Origin: Cryptomeria japonica | Taxonomy: Eukaryota > Streptophyta > Pinopsida > Cupressales > Cupressaceae | Direction: 5' to 3' | NCBI RefSeq assembly: GCF_030272615.1 | Contig: NC_081413.1 | Location: 20,187,285-20,251,284, forward strand | Length of the DNA: 64,000 nucleotides | In this document: in pieces, positions 38,095-49,323 of the stretch | Layout: every line of letters starts with the position of its first letter | Numbering within the stretch: position 1 is the first letter of the stretch | Notes under the pieces: generated by a model | Told to the model about the DNA's origin: nothing | What the model saw: only the letters and a program-made list of their open reading frames with translations | The model's database searches: none | Position numbers and translations under genes: made by a program

Positions 38095-38572
38095 TGTTGG
38101 TGTAAATAATTATTCATCTTGGATATTATTACACTTACTTAAGTTTACTTAGGATAATGCATTTCATAGTAGTTTGGGTATGAGACACTTGGGTGTTTGT
38201 GCCACATTGGGATAGCGTGTGTAGGAGAAATTCCACCTTTTATGGTGTTGATCTTGTTGTTACACTCCACTCTTGTTGTTACACTCCACATTCAGTGGGT
38301 GATCCACCTCATGCGAACTATTATATTATTTCTCCTACCTACCCACACCTATTTCCTACCTACCCTTGTTTCTTATTGAGCCACATGTCATGTTTGTGTG
38401 CTCACATATCCCTAGCTTTTCCTATATAAGCAAGCTCATCTACATTGTATGTAACTATTGAATCATTATTATTGATCATTTTCTATTGATGAGAATATAG
38501 TTTATTCTTGTCCTATATTGTGTCTCTATTTTGTACATTTCATTGAGCTCTTGATCTTGGCAAAATCTCACA
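38095..38572 (+). repeat. 3' LTR of the Gag-only copia element
   Basis: 478 bp, TGTTGGTGTAAA to AATCTCACA, nearly identical to 33522-33979. It is followed by the target duplication GATGG. Confidence 0.92.
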
Positions 38573-39753
38573 GATGGTGGTAAAAAAGGGGGATATAAGT
38601 GGACACTTTTTTTTTTCTTTTAAAATCAGGTGAACCTGAACTTGGAGGCAAAATTTGAAAGTCATCCACTCAAGATATGAAGATAATCAAAGAAAAAATA
38701 TTGTAGTACTCTGAATATAGTTTCTAAACTACTAAACTTTTTCAAAATTGGATAAGATTAAGGGTGTCAAATTCTTCGCGCATGAAAACCTGACCCTGAT
38801 TTTTTCTAAAAAAACATAACATAGTGTCTGACGTGCACATCAAAAACGTCATAGTTTGATTTAGCATTTTGACAAATACTTTGGCAGAAAGATAGTTAAG
38901 AGTGAGAACTAGAAGATGTGTATTTGTTTGTAATTTTTTGTTGAGTATTTGTTTTTTTATGATTTTTCCAATTGAGCACATCTTGAAACATTAGGTACCT
39001 GTTTGTGTGCGAAGCATAAGTTGCACTAAACAAATCAAAAATACAATTTTTTTTTTAAATTGTAAAGAATCAAGTGCACTACAATAATATATAAAGTTTT
39101 TTAAATTTGGATAAGTATATCAAAAGTTATTCAAAAAATGGTGCACCTATGTCTATGAGAACTATGGAGACACTGGTAAAAGAAATTCAATAATAATATG
39201 TTATTGTTGTTCAAATTGAAAAACAATTATATGGTTAGAAAGCTCAGAAGATGGGTGAAAATATGGTGGAAACTTTAGAAACCCACTTGATGAAGTGTAA
39301 ACCTGATGATGACAAAGTTGATAAAATAAAACACATCAAAAATGAGAGAAATGGAGGGAAATCAAACTTCCAAACTGTAGCTTTGTTATCCAGGCCTATT
39401 TCCAAGCCTAAACAGTCAAAAGCGCTTACGGGGTACTACAAGTTCAAAAAGTGCGTACGGGGCACTTATGGTATAAGCAGTGTGTACGTGCTCATTTTCC
39501 TATAAACAGTGCGTACGCCCTCTTTTGACTATAAACAACGCGTACACGCTATTGTATAATATGATATTCTATATATAATATATGTATATACATATAATAT
39601 ATGTATATACATATAATATATGTATATACATATAATATATGTATATACATATAATATGTGTATAATATGATATTGTATATATAATATATAATATATATAT
39701 ATATATATATACATATAATATATAATATTTATATATATATAATATATTAAACA
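38573..39753. repeat. Right inverted-repeat arm (continued from 33506-33521) with GCGTACG array
   Basis: Together with 33506-33521 (before the copia insertion) this matches the reverse complement of 1-1114, from AAGTGCACAAAGATGG to AATATATTAAACA at 39753. The array at about 39418-39550 has five units of 29-30 bp with cores such as AGTGCGTACGG, AGTGTGTACGT, AGTGCGTACGC and CGCGTACACG. I read this as the left end of a second transposon copy pointing right. Confidence 0.8.
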
Positions 39754-39806
39754 TATATATACACATGTAAGTGTATTGTCTCCCCCTTTCAAACGCATAC
39801 AAGGTG

Positions 39807-39854
<48 letters not shown>

Positions 39855-40011
39855 CCTCCCTCTCTCCCCTTCTCCCTTCCTCCATACCCCATCCCTCCCT
39901 CTCTCCCCTTATCCCTTCCTCCATACCACATCCCTCTCTCTTGCTCTCTCCCCTTCTCCCTTCCTCCATACCCCATCCCTCTTTCTCTTCTTCTCTCCCT
40001 CCCTCCCTCCA
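39754..40011. repeat. CT-rich microsatellite
   Basis: A CT dinucleotide run (about 39807-39852) followed by three CTCTCCCCTT...CCCTTCCTCCATACC repeats of about 50 bp. Open frames in it (Leu/Ser/Pro on one strand, Arg/Glu/Gly on the other) are compositional. Confidence 0.85.
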
Positions 40012-40060
40012 TACCCCACTGCAACTGTGTCTGCACTTCTATAGAAGTAAGTTAATTTAT
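40012..40060 (+). other. Duplicate of the transposase 5' UTR exon end and splice donor
   Basis: CCCCACTGCAACTGTGTCTG then CACTTCTATAGAAGTAAGTTAATTT corresponds to 43071-43130, where the same words precede the transposase gene, except that 15 bases are absent here. GAAGTAAGT keeps a splice-donor form. No transposase coding sequence follows in this copy. Confidence 0.65.
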
Positions 40061-40111
40061 TTCTTATCTGCAACTTCCTCTTTGATTTTTATCATGTATG
40101 CTCTCCTAAGA

Positions 40112-41207
40112 AAATTGATTGACGGATTTGTGTGTGTATATTGAATAGGAGGAATAGGGTTTGAAATTGAACCACGGGTGTATTACCACGACAAACAAGG
40201 AAACCTGCAGCAATTTTCTTCTCGAATGTGTTTTTAATGAGCAGAGAAGATGTGGAAAATAGTGTCAACAAAGCAACATGATGAGTTAGAGTACCTGCAA
40301 TATGTTTTTTAGAAGGAAACAATAGGTAGGAAGAGAAAGAGGGAGAGTAACACATATGATTTGCTGTAGAATGATAGTGGTGGGTATGCGAGAGTTCCCA
40401 TGTTGTTACACAACGCCTGTCACCTAAAGAAATTAAAGTTTGTTGTATGCATGGCAGTGGTAGTATATGATGATCATCACTTGTCAAATAGCTTGGAACG
40501 ATACATACCCATGAAAGAAATCAAGTGTGTAATTCCTATAGTCACAATCGAGACCAGTCTTATAACCTTGCAAATTTAATAGCATCATATGTTTTAGAAC
40601 TTAGTAGTACTCTTAGGGTTAGGTCAAGCTCTTACACTTGCTTTTTATCAAAGCCTCATTGTTTGTTTGCTTGGAGTCTCGATGACTGATGGGTTTGTGT
40701 GTGTATATTGAATAGGAGGAATAGGGTTTGAAATTGAACCACGGGTGTATTACCGTGACAAACAAGGAAACCTGTAGCAATATTCTTCTCGAATGTGTTT
40801 TTAATGAGCAAAGCAGATGTGGAAAATAGTGTCAACAAAGAAACATGATGAGTCAGAGTACCTGCAATATGTTTTTCAAAAGGAAACAATAGGTAGGAAG
40901 AGAAAGAGGGAGAGTAACATAGATAATGTCCTATAGAATGATAGTGGTGGGTATGTGAGAATTCCCATGTTGTTACACAACGCCTGCCACTTAAAGAAAT
41001 TAAAGTTTGTTGTATGCATGGTAGTGGTAGTATATGATGATCATCACTTGTCAAACAACTTGGAATGGTACATACCCATGAAAGAAATCAAGTGTCTAAT
41101 TCCTATAGTCACAATCGAGGTCATTCTTATAACCTTGAAAATTTAATAGCATCATATGTTTTAGAACTTAGGCAGTACTCTTAGGGTTAGGTCAAGCTCT
41201 TATAACC
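40112..41207. repeat. 567-bp tandem duplication
   Basis: 40112-40640 and 40680-41207 are two direct copies offset by 567 bases (for example TTTGTGTGTGTATATTGAATAGG at 40127 and 40694 in part), differing by a few percent. Each has a minus-strand frame of about 130 codons, similar in both, but without recognisable motifs. I do not call them genes. A short third remnant (CCTATAGTCACAATC) lies near 41769. Confidence 0.85.
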
Positions 41208-41229
41208 TTATAACCTTGCAAATTTAAGG

Positions 41230-41600
41230 GTTTGTTCGCTTGGAGTCTCGTTGTATGGTGTTCTATTCATAAATTTAAATTTAATATATCATTTTATTAG
41301 CCCACCATATGACCCCTTAGGTGTCATTAGAGGTCGCATTGTTTCCTAAGAGGTCATATGGTTTCCTGTGACCCCTTAAGACCCCTCGGGACACCAATGA
41401 CCCATAACAACACCATATGGTGTTCTAAAGGGTGCTATGGTGTTCAATGACCGCTTAGGACACCATTTGGTGTTGTTATAGGTCCTATGGTGTGCTAAGG
41501 GATAATATAGTGTCATATGACCCCTTAGGACACCCTATGACCCCTTAGATGTTGTTAGGGGTCATATTGTGTTCTAAGGGTCATATTGTATCCTAGATTC
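41230..41600. repeat. Degenerate palindromic repeats of GACCCCTTAGGACACCATATGGTGT type
   Basis: The words GACCCCTTAG, GGACACCAT, ATGGTGTTC and TAAGGGGTCAT recur about a dozen times in both orientations. A perfect 16-nt palindrome, AACACCATATGGTGTT, lies at 41409-41424. No coding signal is seen. Confidence 0.7.
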
Positions 41601-41605
41601 GATAT

Positions 41606-42246
41606 CTCTTCCTCTCTCTGTGTCCCCCCCTCCTTCTTTTTTTTCTCTCTCTCTCTCTCTCTCCATACCCCATCCTTCTCTTTCTCACTCTCTCCCCTTA
41701 TCCCTTCATCCATACCCCATCCCTCTTTCTCTTCTTCTCTCCCTCCCTCTTTCTCTTCTTTTGTAATTCCTATAGTCACAATCAAAATCAGTCATATGGT
41801 GTCCTATGTCCTTTCTCTCTCCCTCTCTCTCCTTCTCCCCCCCCCTCTTCTCTCCCTCTCACCCTCCCTCTACCTCTCTCTACCTTCCCTCCCCCCTCTC
41901 TGTCTCTCCCTCCCTCTATCTCCCTCTGTCTCCTTCCCTCTCTCTCTCCCTCTCCCTCCCCACTCTCCCTCTCCCTCTCCCCTCTCCTCTCCCTCCCTCT
42001 CCCTACTCTCCCTCTCCCTTCCTCCATACCCCTTCTTCTCTCCCACCCTCCCCCCTCTTCTCTCCCTCTCTCCCTCTCTCCCTCTCTCCTTCCCTTCCAC
42101 CCCTCTCCTCTCTCCCTCCCCCCTACTCTCTCTCTCTCTCTCTCTCTCTCTCCCTTCCTCCACACCCCTTCTTCTCTCCCACCCTCCCCCCTTTTCTCTC
42201 CCTCTCTCCCTCCCTCTACCTCTCTCCCTCTCTCTGCCTTCCCTCC

Positions 42247-42282
<36 letters not shown>

Positions 42283-42381
42283 TCCCTCCTTCCCTCTCTC
42301 TCTCTCTCCCTCTCCCTCCTTCCCTCTCCCTCTCTCTCCCTCTCCCTCCTTCCCTCCCCCATCTTCTCTCCCTCTCTCCCT

Positions 42382-42425
<44 letters not shown>

Positions 42426-42604
42426 TTCCCTCCCCCCTCTCTCTCCCTCTCCCCTCTCCTCTCTCCTCTCCCTCCCTCCCCCTACTCTCCCTCTCCCTTC
42501 CTCCATACCCCTTCTTCTCTCCCACCCTCCCCCCTCTTCTTTCCCTCTCTCCCTCCCTCCTTCCCTTCCGCACCCCCTCCTCTCTCCCTCCACCCTACTC
42601 TCCC

Positions 42605-42675
<71 letters not shown>

Positions 42676-42716
42676 TCTCTCCCTCCCTCCCTCCCTTTTC
42701 ATTCACATCTTTTCTA
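41606..42716. repeat. 1.1-kb polypyrimidine (CT-rich) tract
   Basis: Almost pure C/T on the plus strand except about 41762-41808, built of (CT)n, CCCTCTCT and CCTTCCTCCATACCCC units, with a long perfect CT run at 42610-42670. Its very long open frames (for example 41586-42743 on plus, 42573-41788 on minus) are artefacts of the composition. Confidence 0.9.
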
Positions 42717-42725
42717 CTACCAATA

Positions 42726-43015
42726 ACATGTACGGGGTACTGAAACTATTAGTTCATTGCCCTACCATAACTTTTTTAAGGCAAAGGAGCGCGTACGTGG
42801 TACTTATTACTTGTACTGAGCCCATTATTCATTACCCTGTGATAACATTTTTTAGGCTTAGGAGCGCGTACGTGCTACTTATTAGTCCAGAATGGGAAAA
42901 AAGAATACCGTTGGGCTTGTCAACATTTTATGGACTAACAAAACGTACACGGTTATTAATGTAGCGCGTACGTGGTTATTAATGTAGTGCGTACGCGGTT
43001 CATAGACACAGTTTT
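42726..43015. repeat. Second GCGTACG subterminal array, upstream of the transposase
   Basis: Six imperfect units carry CATGTACGGGGTACT, AGCGCGTACGTGGTACT (two forms), AACGTACACGGTTATT, AGCGCGTACGTGGTTATT and AGTGCGTACGCGGTT. Spacing ranges from 21 to 79 bases. The core matches the arrays in the two arms (121-260 and 39418-39550). Such subterminal arrays are typical binding sites of a transposase. Confidence 0.75.
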
Positions 43016-43303
43016 AGTTGTCCAAGAGCCTCAACGGCCTCAAAAAACATTTTTGAGGTTGTTGAAGGCCCCACTGGAACCGTGTCTGCACTTCTATCAC
43101 TGTTTTATACATAGAAGTAAGTGAATTTTTTTATTTTTGCATGATTTCAAATGATTAAATTGTTGTTCTTATTAGTTTTTGTCAATAGTATTGTGACTGT
43201 TTAATAGTTGGATTACAAAAAATAGTGATAAGATGCATATTTATGGTTATTTGTTTGTTTATGAACTTTTGTTTACATATATATGTAATATGATTCTATT
43301 TAG

Positions 43304-46247
43304 GATAACTGATATCAACCATGGGAAAGAACAAGCAAGGAACGATGGAACAATGAGAGGCTCAATAGGAAAGACAAAGGCAATGTATGAAGAAATTGCG
43401 TGACATAAGACCAATGGGAGAAGAAGGTATGTCATCCTCAACATCTCAATTCAATTTACCAGACGAATATAATGCACCTAATGCAATTGAAGAAGAGACA
43501 TTTGATTTACCATTTGAACCTAATGCAATTGAAGAAGATAGTGCATTGAATAATCAATTAAACGATGAACATATTACACCTTCTCTACTTGATGAATTGA
43601 ATGTACATAATGCACCAATGTTAACACCTCCTAGAATCATTCGTAGGAAACCAAAGTATCTAATTGACATTGATGAGAATATATTGAAGTCAATGCCCAA
43701 TGAAATGAATGAACGAACTTGTAGGAGAATGGTTAAAATAATATGGCAAAAATATTTTAATAACTTAAATCAAACCGCAAGATGTCAATTAATTGTTCAA
43801 ATGATTAAAAAATTGAATTTTAGAGAGACAATGAAAATTCTAGGCCTAAGATCACCTGAAAGTAACAGTGAAAGAACTATTGTGAGAAATCTGTTTGATG
43901 CATATCAAGCTATTGGTTCAAAATCACGTACTAAAGATTCTAATGCTACTCGACGTGTCATTACATCAACCATAATGAGCAAGAAAATAAAAAAAGATCG
44001 TTTGACAAGCAAAACAAGTAAGTCATTAAACGTTACTAGAAAAAACATTAAGTGAAGCATTAAAGAGGCGGGAAAAAATAGAGGAACCTAACAATAATTC
44101 TCTTTGGGCATTCTCGGGTAGACTACCACACAAAGACAAGGTTGTTGTTGATGTACTAAAAACATTAATTAAAATTTTTTGGCATGAAAACACAAGAGTT
44201 TCGCCCAACCAAAGAGATGTTGTCAGAAGGTGAACTGGGTCTACAAATTGTGAGCCACATGCCAAACACTATTTGGATATGACTCAAACTAAATTTTATG
44301 AAAGATTCCTTCAAAAGTTTCCTCAAATAAGAATTTCTCAAAGATTTTTTGAAATGGCACAACCTTTTTATATTAAGATTAATCATGTACACACCACATG
44401 TTGTTGTAGGATGCATACTGAATTTTTTATGCATTATGATATTTTTTGTCATATTTGTTCTACTTTGCACACTAACGATGTTTTGCAGGAATGTAATATA
44501 CAAGCACCTCCTAAATCGGCAAGAGAATTTATTTCAAGTGTGCTATGTAATAGACATGATGGTTGCATTTATTATAAGATGCCTTGTTTGGAAGGTTCTT
44601 GTTCTATATGTGGTGGTTTGCAACCTTTACCAAGATACGTACATTTGGAGAGAACACATGAAATTGGTATGAAACTAGTTTCTTTCAGAAAATACAAGAC
44701 AGTCACATATGGAGTTAAACATGGAAAAGATTTGAAGAGATGTGAGCTAGTGGAAAATGATATATGTGTGTCTCAATTTATGAAAATATTTCAAGAGAAA
44801 CTAGTTTATGAGTACATAATGCATAAACATAGAGCTCGATGGTTAGATGAGCAATTCAAGTTATGTAAGGACACATTTCCTCTTGGCACCATTGTCTCTA
44901 TCATTGATTTCATTTAAAATTATACACTACAACCTCAAAATGAAGTGCAATCCATGTATTATCACTCTACACAAGTTTCTATTTTTGTACACATAACATT
45001 CATGCATGCAGATGATAGCACAGAGGAGGATAGTTCAAGGTTGTAAGAGAGTATCACTTCTACATAAGTGATGATCGTACTCATTCATTGGAGTTTGTAC
45101 GAGGATGCTTTAAAGTTTTCTATGATAGTTTAAGGGAAAGGAACATACGATACAACTGACACTTAATATGGTCAGATAATTGTACCGCACAATTCAACAA
45201 TGCAAGGATGTTTTATTGGTTGAAAAGGATGCATATGACAAGCAGTGTACAACATTTTTGGAATTTCACTGAGGCTGGACATGGTAAGGGAGAGCACGAT
45301 GGTGCAGGAGCATGTGTGAAAAGAGCCCTAGCTAGGGAAGAATTGAAGTACGAAGGTGGTGTTGAGTTGATAGATGCAGAAATAACTGTGTGATGGTGTA
45401 AGTCTACGATAAGTCTAGGTAATCAAGGTACATCAATGGTTCATAGATATTTTTGGTTGATTACCGAATCTAACATTGAAAACTATCTAAATTATTGTAC
45501 AGTTGCAGGATCGAGTGACATGCACTCGTTTATGAGTTCAAATTCAAGTTCACTGGTAATTTATATGAGGTAGATGGTATGTTTTTGCTCTTCATGCATG
45601 TATTTTTTATGGGAATAATGTGAATCACAAGAGTGGGTTAACAAATGGTCTTGTAGACTGTTGGTTCCCATTGATTCATATTAAATTCCCAAAGCACTAC
45701 AATTGAGCCAGATGGAGACATCCGTGAATTTTGACCATGTATCCGACCTAGTGGATTCGGGTGATTTTTTGAGTTAATTTTTTGCCAAGTATTCTTTTTG
45801 GTTCATTTTGTTGTACATCATACTTTATTTTTGGTATTAATTAACACTTTATAAAATGCAGGTCATGTGTATACAGTTGTTGCAGAAGAGAACAATGAAG
45901 AAGTAACAGATTACTATTTGTGTTGTTGTGTTGAGCCTAAAAGAAAATTGACAACCACAATCATTGATAGAGAGGGTATTGAGTACCCAATAGGGTCTGT
46001 TGTCGTGATAGGAACATGGCTTCGGAGATACCCTATCAAGAATTCTGATGTTTGGTTGTTCGAGGACTTTGAAACACATAGACATATTCTTCATTTCTCT
46101 AACCTTGTTGTTGCAACAAATATTCATTTGATGAAGTATCATGGTAGACCTCATAACAAGATTTAATGGAAAGTTCGTGAATCTGACCACGAGGCAATAC
46201 TTGACACAATACGAGTTAGAGCTGATCCTGAAGGCTCACTTGATTGA
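43304..46247 (+). pseudogene. DDE-like transposase of an unfamiliar DNA transposon
   Basis: A 5' UTR intron (donor GTAAGT at 43117, acceptor ending 43303) precedes ATG 43321 in the context AACCATGG. The N-terminal region is helical and basic (KYLIDIDENILKSMPNEMNE). Cys/His clusters follow: HTTCCCRMHTEFF, CHICSTLH and PCLEGSCSICGG (44390-44630). The core reads IIDF, a stop, NYTLQPQNEVQSMYY (Asp codon 44906); HLIWSDNCTAQFNNARMFYW (Asp 45175); and FTEAGHGKGEHDGAGACVKR (Glu 45271), giving a D-x(~85)-D-x31-E arrangement. From memory, the TEAGHGKG-type motif resembles uncharacterised metazoan transposon proteins. An intron (45577-45861) joins DG to HVYTVVAEENN. The C-terminus ends at 46247. Defects: stops at 43354, 43366, about 44225, 44915, 45158, 45391 and 46153, and frameshifts near 44030, 45050 and 45530. 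Confidence 0.72.
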
Positions 46248-46289
46248 TTCTATAGTTCAGAGTAGAATGATTTTGAAAATTTTGTATAA

Positions 46290-46650
46290 ATCATCGACTA
46301 ATTGTTCTATATTCATTTTTTTTATATATAAATGCCCATGAGCTTATTTTTACATGTTTAGGGGCATAATTTTGTATATTTAAATGGCAATGAGCTGATT
46401 TGTACATATGTACATGCCAAATTTTGTATATTAAAATGTCGATGAGCTGAATCACACATATTGTAATGCCAAATTTTGTATAAAAGCCCATGAGATGATT
46501 TGTATATTAAAATGGTGATGAGTTGAATCGCACATATTGTAATGCCAAATTTTGTATAAAAACCCATGAGATGATTTGTAAGACATTTTTTTGTATAATC
46601 AAATAGCCAAGAGCTGATTTGACCATATTTAGAGGCAAATTTTTGAATAA
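46290..46650. repeat. Degenerate ~50-bp tandem repeat
   Basis: About seven diverged copies of a unit with CATGAGATGATTTGTA, ATTAAAATGG and AATGCCAAATTTTGTATAAA lie directly downstream of the transposase stop. No gene is seen. Confidence 0.7.
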
Positions 46651-46849
46651 TATGTGACAATGTTTTGTGACTATTTTGTGTGTCAATGTTTTGTGACTAT
46701 GTTTTGAGTATATGTGATGTGTCCCTGGTCAATCATGAGCATTCCTGATTCTTGTATAATCATGGAGAATTATTTGAGTCATTATTGGGTCATAGGGGTC
46801 ATAGATTGACACTAGATACAATTTGAGCAAAAATTGTCATTGTTGTCAA

Positions 46850-48795
46850 AAGAGTTGTCAAGCAACTTCTACATTGCATTGGTATGGTATGACTCTCGAT
46901 GTTCTGGCACTTTGGGATGCACGAGAGAGGCATGCCTAGCATAAAACTGCCCACCTAGATGCGCTCATGATGTCGGTTTGTGCACACGACAAATTGAATC
47001 AATTCTAGCCAATCTGACAACTTTGCATTGCATGCAACTGACAGTTTTTGCAGCAGGCAAAAAAATGCTACCAATTGAAAATGGCTCTAACTCATCAAAA
47101 ACCAAGATAGGCCATTGTAGAGGAGCCTCACGTGACCCCACAGGTTCAAACGGATCGACCATATGTGTCCTAGATTTGAAGAAATAGTTCGTCAAATTTT
47201 GACAATTTTTTGGACTTAGGGCACTTGAGAGATCGCACCGGTACGGTATGACTCTCGACGTCTCGATGCATTTTGATGCATGATAGGGGCATGCTTAGTG
47301 TAAAACTGTCCACCTGGACGCACTCGTGATGTTGGTTTGTGCACACGATGAACCGAATCAATTCTAGCCAATCTAGCAACTTTGCATTGCATGCAACTGA
47401 TAGTTTTTGCAGCAGGCAAAAAAATGCTACCAATTGAAAATGGATCCGACTCATCAAAAATAGAGATAGGACATTGTAGAGGAGCCTCACACAACCCCAC
47501 GGGTTCAAACGGATCGACCATATGTGTCCTGGATTTGAAGAAACAGTCCGTCAATTTTTGACAATTTTTTGGACTCAAGGCACTTGAGAGATTGCACTGG
47601 TACGATATGACTCTCGATGTTCCAACGCTTTGGGATGCATGACAAGTGCATGCCTAGAGTAAAACTGCCCACTTGGATGCATTCATGACGTTGGTTTGTG
47701 CACATGACGAACTGAATCAATTCTAGCCAATCTGGCAACTTTGCATTGAATGCAACTGATAGTTTTTGCAGCAGGCAAAAAAATGATACCAATTGAAAAT
47801 GGCTCCGATTTGTCAAAAAATGAGACAGTCCATTGTAGAGGATCCTCACGCGACCCCAAGAGTTCAAACAGATCGACCATATGTGTCTTGGATTTTAAGA
47901 AACAATCCGTCAAATTTTGACAATTATTTGGACTCAGGGCACTTGAGAGATCACACCGGTACGGTATGACTCTTGACGTTCCGACACTTTGGGATGCACA
48001 ATAGGGGCATGCCTAGTGTAAAAATTTCCACTTGGATGTGCTCACAATGTCAGTTTGTGCACACAATGAACTGAATCAATTCTAGCCAATCTGACAACTT
48101 TGCATTGCGTGCAACTGACGGTTTTTGCAGCAAGCGAAAAAATACTACCAATATAAAATGGCTCCAACTCGTCAAAAATTGAGATAGGCCATTGTAGAGG
48201 AGCCTCATGCAAGGCCACTAGTTCAAAAGGATCGACCATATGTGTCCTGGATTTGAAGAAATAGTCCGTCAAATTTTGACAATTTTTTGGACTCAGGGCA
48301 CTTGAGAGATCACACCGGTACGGTATGACTCTCAACGTTCGAGTGCTTTGGGATGCATGACAGGGGCATGCCTAGTGTAAAATTGACCACCCAGATGTTC
48401 TCGTGATGATTTGTGCACACGATGAACCAAATCAATTCTAGCCAATCTGGCAACTTTGCATTGCATGCAATTGACAGTTTTTGGAGTAGGTGAAAAAATG
48501 CTACCAATTGAAAATGGCTCCGACTCATCAAAAAATGAGATAGGCCACTATAGAGGAGCCTCACATGACCCCACGAGTTCAAATGGATCGACCAAATGTG
48601 TCCTAGATTTGAAGAAACAGTCCATCAAATTTTGACAATTTTTTGTACTCAGGGCACTTGAGAGATCACACTGGTATGGTATGACTCTCAAGGTTTTGAT
48701 GCTTTGGGATGCACGACATGGGCATGCCTAGCGTAAACCTACCCACCTGGACGCACTTGTGATGTTGGTTTGTGCACACGACAAGCAAAATTTGA
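46850..48795. repeat. 359-bp satellite array, 5.3 units
   Basis: The phrase GGTATGACTCTC recurs at 46886, 47245, 47604, 47963, 48322 and 48679, a spacing of 359, 359, 359, 359 and 357. Units differ by several percent. Each contains ACCGGTACGG, CAATTCTAGCCAATCTGGCA, TTTTTGCAGCAGGC and GGTTCAAACGGATCGACCA. Both strands have frames of up to about 120 codons, but the phase is not kept between units, so I do not call them coding. The array sits between the two convergent genes. Confidence 0.93.
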
Positions 48796-48834
48796 CCATT
48801 GCGAGCGTGAGGGTGCTCTCGCACCAAACAAATA

Positions 48835-49175
48835 TTGTTGTTTATATTGATATTGTCAATTTTGTTGTTTATATTCATATTGTTGTTTACATATACAATT
48901 ATTCATTTAAATTTATAAAAGGGCAGCCACCAAATACAATGAATACACAATAATGAATTGAATACAAGGAGTTTTGTAGGGTTAATTCAACATTTTAAAT
49001 TTTTTATCAAATCATAGTCCACGATTGCAATGTTTTATATCATATATTTTTGCTATTTATATTCATATTGTTGATTACATATGCAAATATTCATTTAAAT
49101 TTATAAAAGGACAACCACAAAATACAATGAATACAAAATAATTAACTCAATACACATTTATTGGATCGAATATCA
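48835..49175. repeat. 198-bp direct repeat pair
   Basis: Two copies offset by 198 bases contain TATATTCATATTGTTG, ATTCATTTAAATTTATAAAA and ACCA(C/A)AAATACAATGAATACA. AT-rich and non-coding. Confidence 0.75.
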
Positions 49176-49323
49176 ATATATATATATAAAGGCATGTCAA
49201 CCAAGTCAATACAAGTATTACAAAAATGTGGCTTATGCCATGTCCAAATCGATATACAATAAAAATGTAGAATACATCTACATGTATTGGTCATTCTATG
49301 ACCAAAAATAACACTATATGATC

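Larger units (their letters stand above)
33522..38572 (+). mobile_element. Non-autonomous Ty1/copia element (Gag-protease only), TSD GATGG
   Basis: LTRs at 33522-33979 and 38095-38572 start TGTTGGTGTAAATAATTATT. The 5' and 3' ends are TA and CA respectively. The flanks GATGG (33517-33521) and GATGG (38573-38577) are a perfect 5-bp target duplication, and removing the element restores the transposon arm matching 1-1114. The initiator tRNA-Met primer site TGGTATCAGAGCC follows the 5' LTR, and CACTTAAGGGGGG precedes the 3' LTR. It encodes Gag, a protease and an acidic tail, with no integrase or RT, so it must be mobilised in trans. Confidence 0.93.

Noticed and set aside
39529-40144. Open frames of 94-155 codons over AT and CT microsatellites
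   Set aside because: Compositional artefacts of the repeats, without any motif.
40092-41054. Paired minus-strand frames of about 131 codons in the 567-bp duplication
   Set aside because: They are similar only because the DNA is duplicated; no family resemblance or codon constraint is visible.
41230-41600. CRISPR-like array
   Set aside because: Repeats are irregular in length and orientation, have no constant spacers, and the window is plant nuclear DNA.
41586-42743. Open frames of 385 and 306 codons (plus) and 261 codons (minus) in CT-rich DNA
   Set aside because: They arise because a C/T-only strand cannot encode stop codons; the products are low-complexity Ser/Leu/Pro or Arg/Glu/Gly.
46965-48878. 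Minus-strand frames of 70-120 codons repeated through the 359-bp array
   Set aside because: Phase changes between units and stops vary, so repetition of DNA, not protein selection, explains them.
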